Both the position numbers and the translations under genes were made by a program. Under the pieces are notes generated by a model, which was not told the origin of the DNA, did not search any database, and worked only from the letters and a program-made list of their open reading frames with translations. 64,000 nucleotides of DNA from Ancistrus triradiatus (taxonomy: Eukaryota; Chordata; Actinopteri; Siluriformes; Loricariidae). The DNA is taken from positions 1 to 64,000 of the forward strand of contig JAJAGP010003256.1 in assembly GCA_025084515.1 (NCBI GenBank), in the 5' to 3' direction. Shown here in pieces: positions 11,211 through 22,593 of this stretch (positions are counted from its first letter, which is position 1; each line of letters begins with the position of its first letter).

Positions 11211-12137
11211 TCATTGAGACTGGTTGTGGGTGATTTTTTTGGGGACTGGAATGATGGTGGCTGATTTCAAGCATGCTGGGATGACGGCTTGTTCCAGTGA
11301 CAGGTTGAAGATGTTGGTGAAGACGTGTGATAACTGGTCAGCACATGCATTGAGCACCTTCCCTGGTACACCATCTGGGCCTGTGGCCTTCCTGGGGTTC
11401 ACGGCACGAAGCACTCGTCTCACGTCCTCAGTCGCAAGAGTGAGTGGAGAGGAGCCAGAGACTGGAGTGGGTTTATGCTGTGCCTGGGCCTCAAAACGGG
11501 CATAGAAGCAGTTCAGCTCCTCCGCCAATGTCACGTCTGAGTCACCAGGTGTTGCAGCGTAGCCTTTATAATTAGTAATTGACTGGATGCCCTGCCATAC
11601 ATGCTTAGGGTTGTTGAGCTGCTCCTCTATCGTCCTCTTGTGCTCTGCTTTGGCAGTCCTGATGCCTCTCTTCAGGTCGGCGCAAGTGGTACTGTATAGA
11701 GCTCTGTCGCCTGATCTGAAGGCTACATCTCGGGCTTGAAGGAGCGTGTGGACCTGGTTAGTCATCCATGGTTTTTGGTTTGGATAAACCCGGATTGACT
11801 TTTCCACAGTGACCGTATCAATGCAGTGACTGATGTAAGACAGTACGGTGTCTGTGAATATGGCCAGGTCTTCATGATGATGGCTTGATGGTGATCCTTT
11901 TTGGCTTTGTTTGTCGGATGGAGGGGGGTGTATGCGGGGGTGAGGAACAGGGAGAGGTGGTCTTGACTGGCCCAAAATGGGGGTAGGGGTATACGCTCTG
12001 TAAGCCTGCTTGAAATGTTGGAATATACATGGTCCAGAGTGTTTCTCCCCTCTTGTTGGGCATTTCACATACTGGTAGAGGATTTTGGTAAAAACATTTT
12101 TATAATTAGATTTGCCTTGGTAATAAGTCCCAAACAA
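11211..12137 (-). pseudogene. LINE ORF2 linker and RT N-terminal segment
   Basis: A 308-codon minus-strand frame. It includes the endonuclease-RT linker (QKPWMTNQVHTLLQARD and FRSGDRALYSTTCADLKRG) and the start of RT with RKATGPDGVPGKVL and SATIIPVPKK. It is separated from the endonuclease part and from the rest of RT by frameshifts. Part of the endonuclease C-terminus seems compressed around 12.0 kb. Confidence 0.82.
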
Positions 12138-12302
12138 TTAATATGAACGCCATTTGGATAGGCACGCTGATGGTTGTTAATGGCAATTCAGCAGCAGAGA
12201 AAGAGCCGTTTTTTTTGCATTAGCATCCAGTGGAAATGTAGACTGCAGTACGTGATGATACTTACCATTTAGCTCCCTAGGCAGGTAAAAATGGTCTACA
12301 TC

Positions 12303-12579
12303 TCACCGACATGAAAAACTCCAAGTCGGGAGAACAGTGACACTGTCCAGAAATAATGCTATGTTGCACCAACCTTCATGCACGTAGATGCAGACCCTCC
12401 TCCTCTGTCCTTCCCCGGTTGTCACTGTTTCTCTGTCTCTTCTGTGTAGCGTGGCTACCTGCAAGCTGTACTGTAGTGTCAGGGGATTCGAGCAATGTAG
12501 CCATGTCTCCGTGATTATAAGCATCAGCAGTCTTGAACCATAGAGTTTTCCAAGCTAGTTGTAATTCTAAATCATCCAT
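12303..12579 (-). pseudogene. LINE endonuclease N-terminal fragment
   Basis: Two overlapping minus frames together read like the start of an AP-type endonuclease: LELQLAWKTLWFKTADA, then LIITETWLHCSNP (the ET of the catalytic glutamate block) and GLHLRA / VCIYVHEGW. A frameshift separates them. Confidence 0.7.
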
Positions 12580-12780
12580 TTTGTGTACGGATGGATCTGG
12601 CGTTTGAGAGGTTAGAGGCTTGGCAGTGGTTGTTTGAGTGGCTGTTTCCTTAGCTTATTCAGTAAGCCAGCCCTGCAGGCTCCGTTTTTTTGTTTCCCTC
12701 TCGTGCCGACGCTACCGTCGCTTGCCCAGACCCGATAACAATCCATGGAGATCCCCGATACTTCTATTTTCAGGATATTG

Positions 12781-13099
12781 TCTATATAAGAACTACATAA
12801 TACTGTTTTCACACCAGTGCACACTTTCAAGTAACATTACAGTTATCAAAATTATTCCAAAGTATATGGTTTTACAAAGCTGAGTAGCTCCTGCAGTGCA
12901 TTAAGCAAAATTGCCTGCATCCAAGTTATTGCTTAATGTTAAAGTAAACAAACTTTTTGTGTAAAATTCCACTTGGTGCAGCATTGCAGTAGTAAAACTA
13001 GAACACTCAAAATGAGTAAGATAATCACAGTTCCCACTTTGAACTTTATCATTCGCAGTCCACAACACATTAAAATACTACAATTCTGTTTAATGCCAG
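12781..13099. other. Intronic stretch, nothing recognised
   Basis: AT-rich sequence between the LINE 5' side and the hAT remnant. No supported gene or repeat. Confidence 0.4.
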
Positions 13100-14184
13100 T
13101 GATACAGTAAACTTGTGTACTAATAAAGAATGCTTTTAAATGGCCTATGATCTTCCTTGCGTTAGCCAGTGTGTCCCTGTGATGCTGCGCTGAGGAAGCA
13201 ACGCAGCCCCTCGTGTAAAACCAGCTGAAGCGCATGCGCAATGCAGCCCACGTTTTTTTTACCCCATATCATCCAATTGCTTTTCATATTTCTTGCATTG
13301 TCGCGCAAAAAAAAAAAAAAAAAAAAAAAACCACGGACCCGTTGCTTGTCTATTTCCCAAGTGTTTAACATCTCCTCCATAGCTTGTTTTACGTGCTCTG
13401 CTGTATGAGACCCGTGAAACTGACGAGCATGCAACACCGCACGCTTTAAATCAACAACGGAGTCAATCCAGTGTGCAGTGAAGCTAAGTAATGACATCGG
13501 AGAAACATCACAGCTCCAAATGTCGGTGGTGAAGCCAATAGAGTAGTCGCATCTGATAAAAGACCTCGCAGGCAGTCGTGAACTTTTTTGTACAGCTACG
13601 GCAGGGCCGTTTCTGAAATGTAGTGTCGCGATGGTAGGGCATATTGCAGCTACAAAAGCTCTAAAAGACGACGAAAACTTGTATTTTCTACCACAGTGAT
13701 AGGCTGGTCATTCAAAGCGATGATTTCAATGACCCTCTCAGTAATCTTTTTGGCCATGTCGCTGTCTCGGGAAATTTCTCTCTTCTTTTAAAAGTTTCTG
13801 CTAGTGTTTGCTGCTTAGGTGTAGCCTTTGCCTGAGTTGCCTGAATAAACTCGCTGTATTCGGCCGAGGGTTTATTTTTTAGGTGCCGTATCAAATTGGT
13901 AGTATTGAACGCAGCTCTGCTACTACCACCTCGTGAAACACTCGCATTGCAGACATTACACTTGGCTGATGGACTTGTTTTCCAATTTAAAATATTTCCA
14001 CACTGCAGACATTATAGCCGCATCCTGCCACAAATTGTGCTTTCCGTTTACAAAACCTACATGACCGCTGACGTAAAACAAGGGATCGGGCTTAGGTTCG
14101 TGTTCAGTAAGCCGATACAGATCAGTTAAAAAATGCCTTTATCGGCCCGATTCCGATCTTTGCGATCGGATCGGGACATCCCTA
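13100..14184 (-). mobile_element. hAT transposon remnant (ZBED-like transposase)
   Basis: The right terminus reads (minus strand) TAGGGATGTCCCGATCCGAT, a typical fish hAT end. Inward come a BED-type zinc finger remnant (CNVCNASVSRGGSSR, then NLIRHLKNK), the segment QTLAETFKRREKF, and near 13.2-13.5 kb the catalytic-domain block LSFTAHWIDSVVDLKRAVL with GCIAHALQLVLHEGL. A T/A run near 13.31 kb interrupts the frame, and large parts are deleted. The left terminus was not found. The element is dead but would have encoded an RNase H-fold DDE transposase. Confidence 0.8.
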
Positions 14185-14197
14185 ATACATACATATA

Positions 14198-15790
14198 CAG
14201 TGCCTTGCAAAAGTATTCGGCCTCCTTGAACTTTTCAAACTTTTGCCACATTTCAGGCTTCAAACATAAAAATATGAAATTGTAATTTTTTTGTGAAGAA
14301 TCAACAACAAGTGGGCCACAATCATGAAGTGGAACGAAATTTATTGGACATTTTAAACTTTACTTAAAAATAAAAAACTGACAAGTGGGGCGTGCAAAAT
14401 TATTCGGCCCCCTTGCATTAATACGTTGTAGCGCCACATCTTTTGCTGCGATTACAGCTGCAAGTTGCTTGGGGTATGTCTTTATCAGTTTTGCACATCG
14501 AGAGACTGAAATTTTTGCCCATTCTTCCTAGTAAAACAACTCAAGCTCAGTGAGGTTGGATGGAGAGCGTTTGTGAACAGCAGTTTTCAGATCTTTCCAC
14601 AGATTCTCGATTGGATTCAGGTCTGGACTTTGCCTTGGCCATTCTAACACCTGGATACGTTTATTTGTGAACCATTCCATTGTAGATTTTGCTTTATGTT
14701 TTGGATCATTGTCTTGTTGGAAGATAAATCTCCGTTCCAGTCTCAGGTCTTTTGCAGACTCCAACAGGTTTTCTTCCAGAATGGTCCTGTATTTGGCTCC
14801 ATCCATCTTCCCATCAATTTTAACAATGTCCTGCTGAAGAAAAGAAGGTCCAAACCATGATGCTGCCACCACCATGTTTGATAGTGGGGATGGTGCGTTC
14901 AGGGTGATGAGCCAAACATAACATTTTGCATTGTGGCTAAAAAGTTCGTCTGACCAGAGCAACTTCTTCCACATGATTGGTGTGTCTCCCAGGTGGTTTG
15001 TGGCAAACTTTTTATGGATATCTTTCAGAAATGGCTTCCTTCTTGCCACTATACCATAAAGGCCAGATTTGTGCAGTGTACGACTGATTGTTGTCCTATG
15101 GACAGAGTCTCCCACCTCAGCTGTAGATCTCTGCAGTTCATCCAGAGTGATCATGGGCCTCTTGGCTGCATCTCTGATCAGTCTTCTCCTTGTTTGAGCT
15201 GAAAGTTTGGGGGGACGGCCGGGTCTTGGTAGATTTGCAGTGGCCTGATACTCCTTCCATTACAATATGATCACTTGCACAGTGCTCCTTGAGATGTTTA
15301 AAGCTTGGGAAATCTTTTTGTATCCAAATCCGGCTTTAAACCTTTCCACAACAGTGTCTCGGACCTGCCTGGGGTGTTCCTTGGTCTTCATGATGCTCTC
15401 TGCGCTTTAAACAGAACTCTGAGACTATCACAGAGCATGTGCATTTATACGGAGAGACTTGATTACACACAGGTGGATTTTATTTATCATCATCAGTCAT
15501 TTAGGTCAACACTGGATCATTCAGAGATCCTCACAGAACTTCTGGAGTGAGTTTGCTGCACTGAAAGTAAAGGGGGTCGAATTAATTTTGCACACCCAAC
15601 TTTTCAGTTTTTTATTTTCTTAAAACCAGTTTAAAAATATCCAATAAATTTCGTTCCACTTCACGATTGTGTCCCAGTTGTTGTTGATTCTTCACAAAGA
15701 AATTACAATTTCATATCTTTATGTTTGAAGCCTGAAATGTGGCAAAAGGTTGAAAATTTCAAGGGGGACGAATACTTTTGCAAGGCACTG
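14198..15790 (-). mobile_element. Tc1/mariner element, complete, lightly damaged
   Basis: Flanked by TA on both sides, with matching ends CAGTGCCTTGCAAAAGTATT and ACTTTTGCAAGGCACTG. It is 1.59 kb with terminal inverted repeats of about 200 bp (IR/DR type). The minus-strand transposase spans nearly the whole interior. This is the best preserved DNA transposon in the window and lies in rab21 intron 3. Confidence 0.92.
14370..15390 (-). pseudogene. Tc1-type DD34E transposase, near intact
   Basis: Reading from 15390, the paired HTH domain begins MKTKEHPRQVRDTVVERFKA, followed by GRPPKLS (GRPR-like hook). The catalytic triad is visible as LLWSDELF (D), QQDNDPKHKA (D) and SPDLNPIENLW (E). I see only two nonsense codons: one TAA in the HTH (near 15.26 kb) and one TAG in the C-terminus just before EEWAKI (near 14.53 kb). 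There is also a frame excursion of about 90 bp around 14.84-14.92 kb: the GGGSIM block lies in a shifted frame, but the frame is restored afterwards. The longest open piece is 14528-15154 (208 codons). Confidence 0.85.
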
Positions 15791-15823
15791 TATATATATA
15801 TTTATATATATTTATATATATTT
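15791..15823. repeat. (TA)n-rich microsatellite at Tc1 target
   Basis: An alternating TA/TTTATATA stretch right next to the Tc1 right end. TA-rich DNA is the expected Tc1 target. Confidence 0.85.
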
Positions 15824-16029
15824 GTATGTTTAGAATGTAGACTTCTCCTTGACATACACAGTTTCAACCTAAGTGTTCCTTATGTGTGCGTATGGTTCTT
15901 GACCAATATGACATTTAGAATAGATGGTATTTGTTGATAGCTGTAATCACAATTTGTTGCTCATCCCAGGACCCCTTGAACCTGTTCTTTATCTCCATAT
16001 CTTCTGACATTTAGGAGTCATCACCATGT

Positions 16030-16262
16030 TTATTAGGGCTTTTCTTAACAAGGCCCTACAGCTATGGAATAAACTAAGAGGCATGGCTCGGGTCACTGGG
16101 TCCTGGGGTCATGTCTGGTCTGCCTTGTCATGGCTTGGCCTATGCCTTGTCTTAAACTAAGGGTAGAGGGGGGCTCATAGTAAAAGAGATGACCTGGCAT
16201 GTTGTTTTCGGTCTGCTAGCTTCCCAAATGCGATCACTCAGGTTTGTTGATTTCCTAAACCT
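16030..16262 (+). mobile_element. L2-type LINE 3' untranslated fragment
   Basis: Shares GCATGGCTCGGGTCACTGGG, GTCATGTC and TCATAGT with the L2 3' region at 39.36-39.74 kb. It begins with CTATGGAATAAACT, the last conserved L2 ORF2 segment. No tandem tail is seen at its right end. Confidence 0.65.
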
Positions 16263-16802
16263 TTTGTGATTTATGGAAATTCATAGTAATTACAGAAACT
16301 ACATTAAATGTACTTGTACAACTCTGTGTAGGGGAAGGTCGTAACACTTAAGAAGATGGACCTCATACTTCTGTTCCAAAAACACGTCCAAACAAAAAAA
16401 ATCCAAATACACGTCGATACAGCATTATAAAAAACACAGAAGATCCTTTATAAGAAACACAGAAGCCTTATTAAACAGAGTCTCAATGAGTGAATGTGAA
16501 CCAGTTTATATAGTTATATATTAGAGAGAATATACAGGTGGAGGAACAAATAAAGCAGTACAATACAATAGGTCAGGCACACACACACAAACTTCATTTA
16601 TAGATTTTTACAAATAATCAGAGGAAAGTCATACACAAAACATGAGTAACTGGCACAAAAACAGTCTTCAAACACATCGAGCAAATTAGAACAGACCCTG
16701 GTCCGAGCTAAGGAGCACGCACACACGCACAGAGTATTTGTAAGCTACTTTAAAGAAAAATAAGCCAGAAGTGGCGATCAGTTAGCAGACCTGGCAAACG
16801 AT

Positions 16803-16843
<41 letters not shown>

Positions 16844-17339
16844 CTGACTGCTGCTCTTAAACGTTCGTCTCTGCTTGTGGATCCACAGTTTGATTGGTAG
16901 TTTAGGTCGCAACGTTCAGAGTTAAAAATATTTTTATTTCCTATTATAATTTATTATACTTTTTAAGAAGACTGTTAGTGAACAATTGTTGATCAGATGT
17001 TTGTTAAACAGCACTTACCTGTATTACCTTAATAGACTTCAAAATAAACCACCTGTGTCATATGAATGAGTACAAACTTTTAAAACATGGCAGTGAAATT
17101 CTACACAAGTGATAATAAATCCAATATAACAACATATTTTTGTTAATTGGGTTAGTTGATCACAAGGAAGGATAAACATTAGGAATGAATGGTAGTGAAA
17201 GGCACTTCAGATAAAGTGTATTACCCTCTTTGTGCCGATGTACCTTGTGAACTTGTCTATTCATTAGTAGTCTATTCACTCAATGTAGTCACTTCACTGT
17301 AAATATAAATGTAAGTACCATGATGAGAGAGAAACTCAC
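16263..17339. other. rab21 intron 3, sequence upstream of the exon 3 donor
   Basis: AT-rich unique-looking intron with a (CA)n microsatellite (16803-16841). I recognise no coding sequence or element termini. Exon 3 begins directly after it. Confidence 0.5.
16803..16841. repeat. (CA)n microsatellite
   Basis: About 19 uninterrupted CA units inside rab21 intron 3. Confidence 0.95.
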
Positions 17340-17447
17340 CTTCTGAAAAGAGTCTTCATCTGTGATATCATAGACTAAAATGGCTCCATTGGAGTCTCTG
17401 TAGTAGATGGGTCCTAGAGCATGGAATCGTTCCTGCCCTGCTGTGTC
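17340..17447 (-). CDS. rab21: rab21 exon 3
   Basis: The 108 bp exon encodes 36 residues, from DTAGQERFHALGPIYYRDSN to DITDEDSFQK. It carries the switch II motif DTAGQE (G3): the aspartate coordinates magnesium through water, and the glutamine is the catalytic residue whose leucine substitution locks Rab GTPases. The acceptor on the minus strand is GGGCTGCTTGCAG and the donor is AAG|GTGAGTTTC. Both boundaries are phase 0, so it joins exon 2 (ending NLAIW) and exon 4 (starting VKNW) without a shift. No damage is visible. Confidence 0.97.
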
Positions 17448-17540
17448 CTGCAAGCAGCCCGAAAATAAAAGTTTTACTAAGACATTGCAGTGTCAAGCTT
17501 CAGAGGGGAAGGGGCTTCACTTAGTGTACTCTAATATCTA

Positions 17541-17712
17541 CAGTGGTGCTTGAAGGTTTGTGAACTTTTCTTTTTTATATTTCTGCATAAATATGACCTA
17601 AAACATCATCAGATTTTCACACAAGTCCTAAAAGAAGATTAAGAGAACCCAGTTAAACAAATGAGACAAAAATATTATACATGGTCATTTATTTACATTA
17701 TATAAGCACACC
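17541..17712. mobile_element. Tc1 terminal inverted repeat fragment
   Basis: ACAGTGGTGCTTGAAGGTTT continuing to CACACAAGTCCTAAAAG and GGTCATTTATTTA. This is one complete end of the Tc1 family whose fuller copy lies at 20222-21852. It breaks off into LINE sequence and has no transposase. Confidence 0.75.
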
Positions 17713-18381
17713 ATACTTCACTTTTGAGAGCGTAGAGCGTAGATTATTTACATGAACAAACTAGTACTGGTCGGGCAAGTAGGATTTAAACCAAGAAAGT
17801 GCCGATTCCTTAATACCTACAGTATTTTCTAGTCTGTTTAGTAAACTATCGTGATATATAATGTCAAATGCTGCACTTAAATCTAACAGAACAAGAAAAT
17901 AAACACATCTATTATCTGAGGACATTAACAAGTCATTTAGTACCATAATTAATGCTGTTTCAGTACTATGATATTGCCTGAAGCCAGACTGAAATGTTTC
18001 ATAAATACCATTCCTTTGTAGGTAACTGCAGAGCTGCTGATAGACAGCTTTTTCTAATATTTTGAAGAGAAACGGTAGTTTGAAATTGGTCTCCAGATAT
18101 CACACAAGGGTCAAGATTGGCTTTTTTAATCAGTGACTTAATAACGGCACACTTAAAGGATTTGGGCACGTAACCAAAAGTAAGGGATGAATTTAAAATA
18201 ACTAACAGTGGTTCTATAATACTAGGTATCACTTCTTTCAGTAAACGTGTAGGAAGTGGATCTAATAAACACTTGATGACTTAGACGAGCTGATCAATGC
18301 GGATAGTTCACTGTAGTAATCAATAGTAATTGGGGCAAAAGATTCTAATCTTGATTTACAGCTGATTAAACAGATGTCGTC

Positions 18382-18556
18382 ACTAGGCACTAGTTAACTC
18401 ACTTGGGGAGTTTTTCCTTACCACTGTCACCATATTCTTGTTCAATTTGGGATTGGACGTAGATATTAGGAGATAGTGTAAAATTGTAAAATTGCTTTGA
18501 GACAATACTTCATTGTAAAAAGCGCTATACAAATAAATCTCACTTGACTTGACTAG
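18382..18556 (+). mobile_element. L2-type LINE 3' end inserted in opposite orientation
   Basis: Contains CTTGGGGAGTTTTTCCTTAC, GATTGGACGTAGATATTAGG and AAAAAGCGCTATACAAATAA, and ends in TCACTTGACTTGACT, the L2 tandem tail. The flanking minus-strand LINE resumes directly at AGTGCTGCATCTGG. This exact junction recurs at 40.38 kb. Confidence 0.78.
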
Positions 18557-19168
18557 TGCTGCATCTGGAAGGTTGCTGAATAGTTTGGTGATGTGATGAC
18601 CATCGAGTTTTATGTCTAATATCTTATCATTAAAAAAAAAGTCATGAAATCATTAATGTTAAAATTACACAGAACATGAGAATCACTTTCTGTAGGGTTT
18701 TCTGTTAATTTGGAGACTGTATTAAAGAGAAATCTTGGATTATTCTTATTTTTCTCTATGATTGAGGAAATATAAGCAGCTTTAGCTTTAGTGAGATCAT
18801 GCTTATACTTTGCCATGCTATCCCTCCAAGCAATCTTAAATACCTCTAATTTACTATGTCACCACTTGCGCTCTAGGCACTGCAGTGTTTGCTTTAAGGT
18901 ACGGGTGTGGTCATTATACCATGGTGCTAACCTTTTTCCCTAATGCGTTTGACCCTAGCAGGAGCAATCATACCCAGGGTTGAGGGAAACACACATTCTA
19001 GTACGTCATTTACACACTCAAGATGATTGGGCTCCGTAGGTGTATTAAATTTTAAGTCTGGTAAATTTTTAATAAACGCAGCTGGAGTAGCAGATGTGAT
19101 AGTGCGCTTGGTGTGGAAGGATTCATTTATTAGAGATAGCTCAAATACTAAAAGATAGTGATCTGAAA

Positions 19169-19293
19169 TCATTTACATTTACAGCATTTAGCAGACGCCC
19201 TTATCCAGAGCGACTTACAGTTGATACAGTCTTACAATCCAAGCAATTGTGAGTTAAGGGTCTTGCTCAAGTACCCAACAGTGGCAGCTTGGC
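19169..19293 (-). mobile_element. tRNA-derived SINE, 5'-truncated
   Basis: ATTTACATTTACAGCATTTA, GCAGACGCCCTTATCCAGAG and CAACAGTGGCAGCTTGGCAG match the body of the SINE at 57163-57363. The tRNA-like head, which would lie on the right, is missing. Loss of the 5' part is usual for LINE-mobilised copies. Confidence 0.72.
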
Positions 19294-19663
19294 AGATCTA
19301 TATTAATACCAAATGTTAATATTAGATCTAAAGTATGGTTAAAGCGGTGGGTTGGACCCATCACACTCTGCTTTTGAGTCCATCTTAGAATCCATGAATA
19401 TCACTCAATTTTAAGTGAATCCTGCTCATTGTCAAACTGAATTTTAAAATCACCTACAATTAAAGCTTTATCTCTTGAAAACACTAAGCAGGAAAGAAAG
19501 TTCCTGAATAAGGACCTGGAGGGCGGTAAATAGTGATAAGCTGAAAAGAGTGTGGTTTTAACTTCCATAACGATGGATCAGTCACATTAAGAATCAGTAT
19601 TTCAAACAAATTAGCCTTGTAATGGGATTTGGTTGAAACATCTACAGTTGTGCTTGAAATAGT

Positions 19664-20204
19664 AATGCACGATATATGGACTTTTTTCATCGGTATCGGT
19701 CCGATATTCGAATTTTAGCCGATATTATAACCAATATTTACAATACATTTACATATGAATATTTCTTTGATTTTTCTTTTTGCTGTTACTCATTAAGCAA
19801 AATATCTGATGATGCTGACTGTATAGTTATGTATGCAGTTCTATTCTTTCTTGGAGCTTCTCAGTAAGCTTTCTTATACACCTAATTGTTCTTGTTGCTG
19901 CCTGTACCAATTCAAGACATTAAAAAACAGTTTCCTACCTTTTTAAAAGGAAGTTTAAAAAAATCAAATGGCATTAAACCATTTTCACTTTGAGTGAACT
20001 GCACCTTGTGTTTACAGTAATCGTCAAATCTGATTTAATTGTTTTTTAATTCTTTAATTGTTTATTTATTTATGTTAATTTTTTTTGTGCAAAAATGATT
20101 TACTTTATTTAAATGCAGAAAGGTTAAATTATCGGTGTTTAATATCGGTAGCGGCCACAATAATGTGCTAATACTCGGTTATCGTATTGCCCAAGAAATT
20201 CCAG
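19664..20204. mobile_element. Non-autonomous hAT-like element
   Basis: Left end TGCACGATATATGG with repeated ATCGGTATCGG; right end TATCGGTAGCGGCC and GGTTATCGTATTGCCC. The imperfect inverted ends resemble the GATATATCGG-type ends of fish hAT MITEs. The interior is AT-rich and codes for nothing. Target duplication was not resolved. Confidence 0.5.
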
Positions 20205-20221
20205 ATTGGGGCGTGCATCCT

Positions 20222-21852
20222 ATTTGAAAGTTTTGTGAACCCTTTAGAATTTTTCTATATTTCTGCATAAATATGACCTAAAATATCATTGGATTTTCAC
20301 ACAAGTCCTAAAATAAAGAAAAATGAAAAAGAAATAAGAAAACCCAGTTAAAGAAATGAGACAAAAATAAATTCTTGGTAATTTATTTATGGATGGGAAA
20401 GATCCAATAGTACATATTAGTGAGTGGCAAAAGTATGTGAAACTCTAGGATAAGCAGTTTCATTTGAGTCAGGTGTTTTCAATCAATGGGATGACAATCA
20501 GGTGTGAGTGGGCACCCTGTTTTATTTAAAGAACAGGGATCTATCGAAGTCTGCTCTTCACAACATTTTTGTGGAAGTGCATCAACGGCACCAAAACAAA
20601 GGAGATTTCTGAGGACCTCAGATAAAGAGTTCTTGATGCTCATCAGGCTGGAAAAGGGGATACAAAAATCATCTCTAAAGAGTTTGGACTCCACCAATCC
20701 ATAGTCAGACAGATTGTGTACAGATGGAGGAAATTCAAGACCAGTGAAACCCTCCCCAGGAGTGGCCGACCAACAAAGATCACTCCAAGAGCAAAGGAGT
20801 TGTAATAGTTGGCGAGGGTCACAAAAGAAGCCCAGGGTAACGTCTAAGCAACTGAAGGCTTCTCTCATATTGGCCAATGTTAATGTTCATGAGTCCACCG
20901 TCAGAAGAACACAAACAACAATAGTGTGGATGGCAGGGCTGCAAAGACACAGCCACTGCTCTCCAAAACAAAAACATTGCTGCTCATCTGCAATTTGCTA
21001 AAGATCACGTGGACGAGCCAGAAGGCCATTGGAAGAATGTTTTGTGGATGGATGAGACCAAATAGAACTTTTTGGTTTAAAAGAAAAGCGTTATGTTTGG
21101 AGAAAGGAAAACACTGCATTCCAGCATATGAACCTTATCGCATCTGTGAAACATGGTGGTGGTAGTATCATGGTTTAGGCCCTGTTTTGCTGCATTTGCT
21201 GCATTTATGGCTTGCCATCACTGATGGAGCAGTGAATTCTGAATGACATCAGGGGAATTCTAAAGGAAAATGTCAGGGCATTTTCCATGAACTGAATCTC
21301 AAGAGAAGGTGGGTCATTCAGCAAGACAAACAAACCTAAGCACACAAAGCCGTTCTACCGAAAAAGAATGGTTAAAGAGAATAAAGTTTCATGTTTTGGA
21401 ATGGCCAAGTCAAAGTCCTGACCTTAATCAAATCGAAATGTTTGTGGAAGGACCTGAAAACGAGAGCAGCTAATGTGAGGAAGACCCACCACACATCCCA
21501 AAGCTCTTCTGTATGGAGGAAATGGGCTAAATTCCTCCAAGTCCAGGACTGATCAACAGTTACAGGAAATGTTTAGTTGCAGTTATTGCTGCCGGGGGGG
21601 GATTCACACCAGATTCTGATCTGAAAGCAAAGGTTCACATACTTTTGCCACTCACTAACATGTAGTATTGAATCATTTTTCCTCCATAAATAAATGACCA
21701 AGTATAAAATATTTTTGTCTCATTTGTTTAACTGGGTTCTCTTCTTTATCTACTTTTAGGACTTGTGTGGAAAATTTGATGATGTTTTACATCATATTTA
21801 TGCAGAAATATAGGAAATTCTAAAGGGTTCACGGAAAACTTTCAATAAACCA
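20222..21852 (+). mobile_element. Tc1/mariner element, full length, inactive
   Basis: Terminal repeats run from TTTGTGAACCCTTTAGAATT on the left to AAATTCTAAAGGGTTCACGG on the right, 1.63 kb. The plus-strand transposase pieces appear in order: SEDLR-type N-terminus near 20.6 kb, SKEFGLHQS-like HTH and GRPTKIT near 20.7-20.8 kb, HVDEPEGHWKNVLWMDETK near 21.0-21.06 kb (catalytic D), HGGGSIMV near 21.15 kb, QQDKQT near 21.32 kb and the DLNQIEMF block near 21.42 kb. Numerous frameshifts, and substitutions such as DND to DKQ, make it inactive. It is the reference copy for fragments at 2235-2757, 17541-17712 and 40705-41506. Confidence 0.88.
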
Positions 21853-21857
21853 CTATA

Positions 21858-22593
21858 CAGTCAGTTACCTGCCAGAGACATCAGGAGCCCGAAGGGACCA
21901 TCGCATGTCACCTCAGGGTGGTGTATCCAGGACCAAAGCGACCTAATTTGGGGGGGGGCTCTAGGTCGAAAACTGACTTAATTACAGTCAATCTCCTGCC
22001 ATAGGACACTGTGCCCTGCCAGGGACCTCAGGGGCCTCAATGGCATCAGAAGCGGCGTCTTAGTTAACCTGAGACCGAGCCTGTTGATTTTCATGACTGT
22101 AAGAAGAACTGTCCTCCCAGGGAACTCTGTACCCTGTGTGGTACTATGGGTACAATGGACCTAATGAGTTGAGTTGATCAATATCAGTCTGTTTCCATGA
22201 CAGCTGCTTTCTGCTTTTGTGTGTGTGTGTGAGAGAGGGAGAGACAATGACAGTTACAATTCAAATCCTCAATGACCTCTCAAACAAATCGTCATAACCA
22301 ATAACATATCTGAAAAGTGTGTGGGAGAGGACCCCTTGCTGATCACTATGACACAAAATAGTATATATTGATGAGAAAGTGTCAGCATTATGACAGGTTA
22401 TAAAGACAAGAAAAAAAAAAAAAAGACAAATCAGAGTGGATGAAATTAACGAGTCGCCATGGCAGGTTTTCAGTACCTAGTCCCGAACAAACCATCACAA
22501 CTGAACGATGAGATATTTTGAAGTAATATGAAGTGGAAGTATCTCCACCACTTGAAGTTTAAATTGAGTTTTTAGATCAAAATGCATGGATTT
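21858..22593 (+). repeat. Unclassified repeat X, left part
   Basis: Holds one degenerate unit of the phrase AGGACCAA...CTAGGTCGAAAACTGAC (near 21.93-21.98 kb), the block GGGAGAGGACCCCTTGCTGA near 22.33 kb and CAGTACCTAGTCCCGAACAA near 22.47 kb. All recur in 25159-27285 and inverted at 47955-48475. It ends at the 5 bp duplication GATTT (22589-22593) flanking the LTR insertion. No coding capacity and no known superfamily hallmark. Confidence 0.65.

Larger units (their letters stand above)
9857..12780 (-). mobile_element. Jockey-superfamily LINE (CR1/L2/Rex1 group), EN-RT, inactive
   Basis: The 3' end lies at the left, marked by a short (GAATA)n tandem tail at 9857-9880 and the block AAGCCTTTATTGTCATTTAT. 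On the minus strand, ORF2 fragments follow in order: endonuclease (12.3-12.6 kb), linker (11.2-12.1 kb) and reverse transcriptase (10.06-10.9 kb). The family differs from the ACTTG-tailed L2 copies elsewhere in the window. No ORF1 was recognised upstream. Confidence 0.8.
17715..19660 (-). mobile_element. L2-type LINE ORF2 remnant (EN and RT N-terminal part)
   Basis: Minus-strand fragments appear in order. Endonuclease: ITIYRPPGPYSGTFF near 19.5 kb, then the MISDHYLLVFELSLINE domain near 19.1-19.17 kb. Linker: MAKYKHDLTKAKAAY near 18.8 kb. RT: FGYVPKSFKCAVIKSLIKKA near 18.15 kb and the catalytic motif A block FLVLLDLSAAFD near 17.9 kb. It stops after LSWFKSYLPDQY, so the RT palm motif C and C-terminus are gone. 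The copy is interrupted by a plus-strand L2 tail (18382-18556) and a SINE (19169-19293). It is the same family as 28384-40457. Confidence 0.82.
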
